NCBI GenBank assembly: GCA_013696015.1
Contig: JACCZI010000131.1
Location: 1-19,528 of the forward strand
Direction of reading: 5' to 3'
Length of the DNA: 19,528 nt
Source: Nocardioidaceae bacterium
GTDB lineage: Bacteria > Actinomycetota > Actinomycetes > Propionibacteriales > Nocardioidaceae
Positions 15,176-19,528 of this stretch are shown piece after piece (position 1 is the stretch's first letter; every line of letters starts with the position of its first letter). The position numbers and the translations under genes were made by a program. The notes under the pieces were generated by a model. That model made no database searches, was not told where the DNA came from, and saw nothing but the letters and a program-made list of their open reading frames with translations.

Positions 15176-16255
15176 ATGGGGCTGACGCAGACCGGATCCA
15201 CGCCCGAAACCCTCACCGCCTTCTATCGCACCCTGCAGGAACACGACCTGCAGCCGCTGTGGCCGATCGCGGAGCAGTTACTGACGCAGGCGCCTCAGCC
15301 AGCTACCAAGCCCTGGATGTGGCGATGGACTCTGTTGCTGACACTCGCCGAGCGGGCCGGAGAGCTCATCGCCATCCATGAGGGCGGAGACCGGCGTGTC
15401 CTGTCGCTGGCCAACCCTGGTCTATTGGGCCAGCCGTTCGCAACGTCGACCTTGTGGGGTGCTGTGCAGTACCTCAATGCCGGTGAGCATGCCCCGGCTC
15501 ACCGGCACACTCCCGGCGCGATCCGTTTCATGCTGCGTGGGGATGGTGTCTACACCACGGTTGATGGTGACCGGTGCGACATGCACCCAGGAGACCTCGT
15601 GCTGACCCCGAGCTGGAGTTGGCACGATCACAACTCCAGCTCCGACGAACCCGTCGTGTGGTTCGACGGCCTCGACATCCCCACGGTCCGGGCGCTCGAC
15701 GCAGTGTTCTTCGAGAACTTCCCTGACGAGCGACTTCAGGACGTGGTGCAGGAGCACAACCGCTCCGAGCGGCTGTACGACGGCCGGGGACTGCTGCCGC
15801 TCGGCGCAGCCGCGGACGCAGATCGAGAATCGCCACTACTGATCTTTCGGCGCGCCGACATCGACGCTGCCTTGACGGCGCTGCTCAGGCAGACTGGGGG
15901 GCCGATGGCGAGCCTGGAGTTCGTCGACCCGACCAGTGGTCGTCCAGTGATGCCCACGATGGGCTGCGAGATGCATCGACTGGTGGCGGGGGGGCGTACG
16001 CGTCCGCTCCGCAAGGTGGGTAGCAGCGTGATTGTCGTCTACAGCGGGGCGGGGACGAGCGTCATCGATGGGCAACTCTTCGAATGGCATAGGGGCGACA
16101 TGCTAGCCATCCCGTCGTGGTCCATTGTCGAGCACGAGGCGACCGACACAACGGATCTCTTCGCGATCACAGACACGCCAGTGCTCGAGGCGCTGGGGCT
16201 GTATCGGGAGGAAACCTACGAGACGCCGCAGCCGGTCACGGATGTCTTCCGGTGA
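15176..16255 (+). CDS. Bicupin ring-cleavage dioxygenase (gentisate 1,2-dioxygenase-like)
   Basis: A 359-residue bicupin of the gentisate/salicylate/1-hydroxy-2-naphthoate dioxygenase family, Fe(II) enzymes that split an aromatic ring next to a hydroxyl group. In the N-terminal cupin the iron ligands are His109 and His111 (HRHTPGAIRF) and probably His150 in TPSWSWHDH. The PGD turn at 138-140 is typical. The C-terminal cupin (about 255-335; RGDMLAIPSWSIVEHE) is conserved in shape but lacks a full HxH set, as usual in this family. The ATG at 15176 is selected because box 4 lies just upstream and the residues before it are not family-like; GAGG lies 11 nt upstream. It overlaps the FAH gene by 4 nt (GTGA). 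Gentisate to maleylpyruvate is the favoured reaction, given the FAH and DinB partners; a salicylate or substituted-gentisate substrate is possible. Confidence 0.9.
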   Translation: MGLTQTGSTPETLTAFYRTLQEHDLQPLWPIAEQLLTQAPQPATKPWMWRWTLLLTLAERAGELIAIHEGGDRRVLSLANPGLLGQPFATSTLWGAVQYLNAGEHAPAHRHTPGAIRFMLRGDGVYTTVDGDRCDMHPGDLVLTPSWSWHDHNSSSDEPVVWFDGLDIPTVRALDAVFFENFPDERLQDVVQEHNRSERLYDGRGLLPLGAAADADRESPLLIFRRADIDAALTALLRQTGGPMASLEFVDPTSGRPVMPTMGCEMHRLVAGGRTRPLRKVGSSVIVVYSGAGTSVIDGQLFEWHRGDMLAIPSWSIVEHEATDTTDLFAITDTPVLEALGLYREETYETPQPVTDVFR

Positions 16256-17085
16256 GATTCGCAACCCTGCGCACTACCGAGGGCTTACGGGCCGTCCGGA
16301 TCGAGGAAGATGAGGCTTTTGGACTCGACTTCGCCGACGTCGGTGCGCTGCTGGCGTCTGGGCCGCGATGGCGTCAGGTTGCCGCCGTAGGCGGAACGAC
16401 GTTGGGTTCGCTGGATGCGTACGACCTCGGGCCACTGGTTCCACTTCCGCGAAAGATCATCTGCGTTGGGTTGAACTACGCAAGCCACATTCAGGAGATG
16501 GGGCGCGAGTTGCCCGCGCATCCAACGATCTTTGCCAAGTACGCCCGCGCCCTGATCGGCGCCCGCGACCCGATTATGTTGCCCGCCGTCTCTGACAAGG
16601 TCGACTGGGAAGTGGAACTTGCAGTAGTGGTCGGCCAGCCAGTCCGACGCGCCGACGAAGCCGCCGCTCGGGACGCCATCGCTGGCTCCACAATCCTCAA
16701 CGACGTGTCGGTGCGAGACTGGCAGTTCCGAACCAACCAGTTTCTGCAAGGCAAGACGTTCGAGTCCACGACTCCACTCGGACCCACCCTGGTCACGACG
16801 GACGAGATCGACTTCGCTGACGGTCTGGAGGTGCGGTGCGAAGTGGACGGCGAAACCATGCAGACAGGCAACACGTCAGATCTGCTCTTCCCACCGGTTG
16901 AGCTTGTCCGCTACCTGAGCACTATCTTCACACTTGATCCCGGAGACATCATCGCCACCGGGACCCCGAGTGGCGTGGGAGCCGGCCGCACACCCGAGGT
17001 GTATCTGCGGTCCGGCCAGACGGTACGTACGACCATCGAAGGCTTGGGCGAACTCGTCAACAAGTGCGTCAAGGACGAGCTTTGA
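16252..17085 (+). CDS. Fumarylacetoacetate hydrolase (FAH)-family C-C hydrolase
   Basis: A 277-residue FAH-family enzyme that hydrolyses carbon-carbon bonds in diketo acids. Its signatures are ICVGLNYASHIQEMG (70-84), metal ligands Glu120 and Glu122 in DWEVELAVVVG, Asp151 in NDVSVRDWQ, Lys168 in FLQGKTFESTTPLGP, and the closing DIIATGTPSGVG. The GTG at 16252 is the start because it overlaps the dioxygenase stop (GTGA) and begins directly with the family's first beta-strand (MRFATLRTTEGLRAV). The frame is open back to 16117 without support. In the gentisate pathway this would be fumarylpyruvate hydrolase, giving fumarate and pyruvate. The same family also supplies the 2,4-diketo-3-deoxy-rhamnonate hydrolase of the oxidative rhamnose route, so it could serve the sugar branch instead or as well. 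Its coupling to the dioxygenase favours the first role. Confidence 0.93.
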   Translation: MRFATLRTTEGLRAVRIEEDEAFGLDFADVGALLASGPRWRQVAAVGGTTLGSLDAYDLGPLVPLPRKIICVGLNYASHIQEMGRELPAHPTIFAKYARALIGARDPIMLPAVSDKVDWEVELAVVVGQPVRRADEAAARDAIAGSTILNDVSVRDWQFRTNQFLQGKTFESTTPLGPTLVTTDEIDFADGLEVRCEVDGETMQTGNTSDLLFPPVELVRYLSTIFTLDPGDIIATGTPSGVGAGRTPEVYLRSGQTVRTTIEGLGELVNKCVKDEL

Positions 17086-17588
17086 GTGCGGATCTGCATG
17101 GGCGGGCGAGAGCCGACGCGCTCAGATCCGCCAACGACCAGCTGGACGTGCAACTACGCTCTCTCGCCACCGCAATCCCGGCGGAGTATCTGCACACGGA
17201 TCCAGGTGACGGCCAGTGGACGCTGGCTGAGAATCTCGCCCACATTGCCGAATTCTCTCGCTTCTTCACACAGGACCTGGCTTCTCACTTAGGGAATGAG
17301 GGCGCCGCAGTCGGGCGCACGCACGAGCACCCGGGACGCAACGCGGCGATCGCGGCCGCTGCGGGTCAAAGCCTCGACGATCTTCGTACGGCGCTCGATG
17401 CCGCGCTCGACGTCCTGGCCGCACAACTCGGGAAGTTGCACGGCGAAGACCTCGATCGCCTGGGGAACAACCGTAAGTACGGACCGGAGCCGTTGCAGCG
17501 GTTCCTCGACCGCTACGTGTTGGAGCACAAGGCCGCCCACGCACAGCAGCTGGAGACGACCATCAACGCCGTTACCCAATCCCAGTGA
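17082..17588 (+). CDS. DinB-fold metalloprotein, putative thiol-dependent maleylpyruvate isomerase
   Basis: A 168-residue DinB-like four-helix protein. The three likely metal ligands are His54 (ENLAHIAEFSRFF) and His149 and His153 (LEHKAAHAQQLE, an HxxxH pair). WTLAENLAHIAEF is the usual DinB second-helix pattern. In actinobacteria the mycothiol-dependent maleylpyruvate isomerase belongs to this superfamily. The gene directly follows the gentisate-type dioxygenase and FAH hydrolase, which is exactly where the isomerase is needed. The TTG start overlaps the FAH stop (TTGA) and has AAGGA 6 nt upstream; a GTG at 17064 is the alternative. It is shorter than well-known MSH-dependent isomerases (about 240 residues), lacking an obvious C-terminal sterol-carrier-like domain. 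The assignment thus rests on fold plus position, and a bacillithiol/mycothiol S-transferase of other function cannot be excluded. Confidence 0.82.
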   Translation: MSADLHGRARADALRSANDQLDVQLRSLATAIPAEYLHTDPGDGQWTLAENLAHIAEFSRFFTQDLASHLGNEGAAVGRTHEHPGRNAAIAAAAGQSLDDLRTALDAALDVLAAQLGKLHGEDLDRLGNNRKYGPEPLQRFLDRYVLEHKAAHAQQLETTINAVTQSQ

Positions 17589-17632
17589 CCTGTCGTGACA
17601 AAAGCGCGCAACCGCCCGAGGCAACCGACGCA

Positions 17633-18652
17633 TTAGTTTGCGGATAGATCGAATCTGGAACGGACTTCGCCGACTACCTGACCACTCACGTTTCGCAGAA
17701 GCGGTCGGGCGTGCGTGCTGAGCAACGTGACCTGAGCCTCATCAAGAATCTTGAGCTGGTGCAGAGCCGCGATCGCGGCGACTCCGCCCGGGGCCGGTGG
17801 GGGGCCAGTAGAACCGTCCTCAATCTTGATCGCAAGCCCCACACCGCCAGACAGTCCAACGCAGTGAACGCCACTCGCGCCTCCCTTGGCGATGAGCCCA
17901 GTAACCCCCACCTGCATCAGGTCGGTGTCGAGACGACCGCGGCCGGCAACGAGGTAGGGATGCGCCGTCATAGCTGCGTGGAGGTCATGCGCCGCACTTG
18001 CGTAGGGCCCGTTGACGGCGCGGGGGTCCATCAACCGTGCGAAGGCCCAGGCCAAGTGGTAGACACTCGTGCCGAAGCACGGAACCCCGCACCCGTCGAT
18101 TCCGATGGCAATTGTGCCGTTCGGCACGCCGGAGAAGCCGCAGATCGCTTCCATAATGGCTGCCTGAACGGGATGATCTGGGGACTGGTAGCCAAGGCGA
18201 TCCGCTCCGAGGTGCTTTGCCAGAGCTAGCATTCCGATGTGTTTGCCTGAACAGTTGTTGTGGAGAGCGTTTGGCTCTTGACCGCTTCGCAGCAACTCCG
18301 CCGCTGCGTGGGGCTCCAGCGGAAGATGCGCGCCGCACAAGAGGTCATCTAACTCACAGCCGATCTTCGCGAGCAGGGCGGCCGCCTGATCCACGTGGAT
18401 TTTCTCACCATTGTGCGAACCGGCGATGAGAGCCAAGTCCCGTTCGGAAAGATCCCAACGTGCGGCTGCCCCGCTATAAATCAAGGGCAGCGCCTGGAAT
18501 GGTTTGGCAGCGGAGCGCCAGTAGGTGATCTTGCCGACGGGATCACCGACTGAGGCGCGCAGGGTACCGGTCGAGTCGACGACGGCGAGGTCGCCTCGGT
18601 GAAGAGCCTCGACCACGCCTGCCCGCACCACTTCGACCAGCGGTTCACTCAT
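17633..18652 (-). CDS. Asparaginase, Rhizobium etli AnsA type (class 3)
   Basis: A 339-residue protein of the Rhizobium etli-type L-asparaginase family, distinct from the bacterial type I/II enzymes. Conserved blocks are YWRSAAKPFQALPL (Ser47-Lys50 tandem), AGSHNGE (Ser near 79), NNCSGKHIG (Cys/Lys of the metal site), GIDGCGVPCFG (second metal Cys) and LIAKGGASG (second active-site Lys). These correspond to the paired Ser-Lys and zinc-site residues known for the R. etli enzyme. The ATG at 18652 has GGAGGGG a few nt upstream; the open frame runs on to 18742 without homology. It is convergent with the DinB gene (44-nt gap) and divergent from the relaxase relic. No box like 1-4 lies before it, so it may not belong to the same regulon. 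It releases ammonia from an amide, L-asparagine being the default substrate; a different amide in this setting is speculative. Confidence 0.92.
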   Translation of the reverse strand: MSEPLVEVVRAGVVEALHRGDLAVVDSTGTLRASVGDPVGKITYWRSAAKPFQALPLIYSGAAARWDLSERDLALIAGSHNGEKIHVDQAAALLAKIGCELDDLLCGAHLPLEPHAAAELLRSGQEPNALHNNCSGKHIGMLALAKHLGADRLGYQSPDHPVQAAIMEAICGFSGVPNGTIAIGIDGCGVPCFGTSVYHLAWAFARLMDPRAVNGPYASAAHDLHAAMTAHPYLVAGRGRLDTDLMQVGVTGLIAKGGASGVHCVGLSGGVGLAIKIEDGSTGPPPAPGGVAAIAALHQLKILDEAQVTLLSTHARPLLRNVSGQVVGEVRSRFDLSAN

Positions 18653-18756
18653 GGCCCCTCCGGAGCAGGTGCGAAAGTCCTGCCGTCTGACGCGCGCATC
18701 GCCATCACCGACGCCCGGAACGTAGCAGCCTGTGGGTGCCATTTACGGATGCTCTG

Positions 18757-18793
18757 GGGTTGGACTGTGTCAACGACGGTCCGAAGTTAACCC
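18757..18793. repeat. Nested imperfect inverted repeat at the island/relaxase junction
   Basis: Arms GGGTT (18757-18761) and AACCC (18789-18793) enclose GGAC (18762-18765) and GTCC (18779-18782), with a 6-nt bulge on the right arm. Within it GTTG and CAAC also pair (18759-18774). It lies in the 138-nt gap between the asparaginase start and the first relaxase-like codon, and otherwise I see nothing in that gap. There is no T-run, so it is not a typical terminator. It could be a mobile-element end or chance. Confidence 0.3.
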
Positions 18794-19528
18794 TCTGGGC
18801 GCGCTCGCGCCCACCGCATCGCCCGCGGTGCCGTCAACGCCGACGGTGTCGGCCAGGCCGACGGCAACCGCGCCGGTGTCGGAGACTGGGTCACCACCCG
18901 GGCCAACGACCGCACCCTGGCCACCACCGGCGGCGGGTTCGTCAAGAACGGCGACCTGTGGCACGTCACCGCCCAGCACCGCGACGGATCCCTCACCGTC
19001 CAGCGCCTCGGTGACCGCCCCGGACGGGTGTGCGACTACCCGCCGCCTACGTCACCGCCGACCTGGAGCTCGCCTACGCCACCACCGCGCATCCAGCCAA
19101 GGTGGCACCGTCGACACCGCCCACCCGGTCATCACCGAGTCGATGAGCCGCGAGGCCTTGTACGTGCTGTCCTCGCGCGCCCGGCACCGCACCACGCTCT
19201 ATGTCACGACCGCCGGGCAACCCGACCTCGCCCTGGACCATCCCACCGCTGAACCGCGCACCGCGCGCGACGTCCTCGAGCAGGTACTACGACAGCAGAC
19301 CGCCGCACTCTCGGCCACCCAGACCATCCGCCGCACCCTTGATGCACCACACCGGCTCCCGGCTCTGGTCGCCGCCTACCAGCACGCACTCGACACCGCA
19401 CCCGCGCTAGTCGTCGCCCGCCACCGAGCTCAGCTACGCGACGGAACGTGCGGTCCGGTGCCGCCGTGGATTCACCGAGGTCTCGGTGACGAACGAGCGA
19501 CCGGCGACGAGACAACGCTGGGCGGAGT
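18791..19528 (+). pseudogene. MobF/TraA-type conjugative relaxase-helicase remnant, 5'-truncated and frameshifted, partial
   Basis: Three successive frames together encode the C-terminal helicase part of a TrwC/TraA-like conjugative relaxase. Frame A (from a stop at 18788) gives GAVNADGVGQ and VGDWVTTRANDRTLATTGGG up to GRV near 19030. A 2-nt TG duplication (GTGTG, 19028-19032) moves to frame B, which gives LPAAYVTADLELAYATTAH, a helicase motif V-like segment. A 1-nt loss around 19093-19100 then moves to frame C: GGTVDTAHPVITESMSREAL, the motif VI-like YVLSSRARHRTTLYVT, and SATQTIRRTL, open to the window end. The relaxase domain and the Walker motifs of a roughly 1,000-residue or longer protein are absent, as the sequence begins abruptly beside the catabolic island. 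The homology is from memory of conserved motifs. Sequencing error could mimic two indels, but the missing 5' end cannot be explained that way. Confidence 0.8.

Noticed and set aside
18757..18793. Rho-independent terminator at the nested inverted repeat
   Set aside because: The stem is short and bulged, there is no T-run, and no gene ends there on either strand.
1..19528. CRISPR arrays, tRNA or rRNA genes, riboswitches
   Set aside because: No regularly spaced direct repeats, no tRNA-like cloverleaf sequence and no recognisable riboswitch core were noticed. Gaps between genes are mostly under 160 nt.

Overview
The window is high-GC DNA with GTG and TTG starts and start/stop overlaps of the GTGA, TTGA and ATGA type. 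These features, a DinB-fold gene next to a gentisate-type dioxygenase (a mycothiol-linked arrangement) and a MobF/TraA-type relaxase remnant point to an actinomycete, probably from soil. This assignment is an inference, because no rRNA or other marker gene is present. Almost the whole window is one dense catabolic island.

Layout. (1) 1-3626, minus strand: an alpha/beta hydrolase, a COG1237-type metallo-beta-lactamase-fold protein, then (after a 158-nt gap with its own promoter) a Tat-exported lipoprotein that is the solute-binding subunit of a family 5 ABC transporter, cut by the window edge. (2) 3678-5636, plus: an S9 prolyl-oligopeptidase/acylaminoacyl-peptidase-like enzyme, divergent from the hydrolase. 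(3) 5640-6614, minus: a kynurenine-formamidase-like 'cyclase', divergent from an SMP-30/gluconolactonase-type lactonase (6725-7609, plus). (4) 7660-11243, minus: a SnoaL-like protein, an intracellular GH78 alpha-L-rhamnosidase and an IclR-family regulator, closely packed. (5) 11322-17588, plus: a class III (GSA-aminomutase-like) aminotransferase, an SDR dehydrogenase, an IlvD/Edd dehydratase, a bicupin gentisate-type ring-cleavage dioxygenase, a FAH-family hydrolase and a DinB-fold protein (putative maleylpyruvate isomerase). (6) 17633-18652, minus: a Rhizobium etli-type asparaginase. (7) 18791-19528, plus: a 5'-truncated, twice frameshifted relic of a MobF conjugative relaxase/helicase.

How the genes may work together (inference). 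The transporter would import a small plant-derived or microbial conjugate. The cytoplasmic rhamnosidase and the ester/amide hydrolases would split it. The sugar part could pass through dehydrogenase, lactonase, dehydratase and FAH hydrolase, resembling the non-phosphorylative rhamnose route. The aromatic part could pass through ring cleavage, isomerisation and FAH hydrolysis, resembling the gentisate route.

The strongest unannotated signal is a shared 15-bp box, near CAGAATAC-n-GTTCTG. It occurs at four places, each in front of a gene or divergent gene pair of the island (1180, 3629, 6656, 15136). It overlaps or abuts promoter elements and is the likely operator of the local IclR regulator. 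This would tie the scattered transcription units into one regulon.
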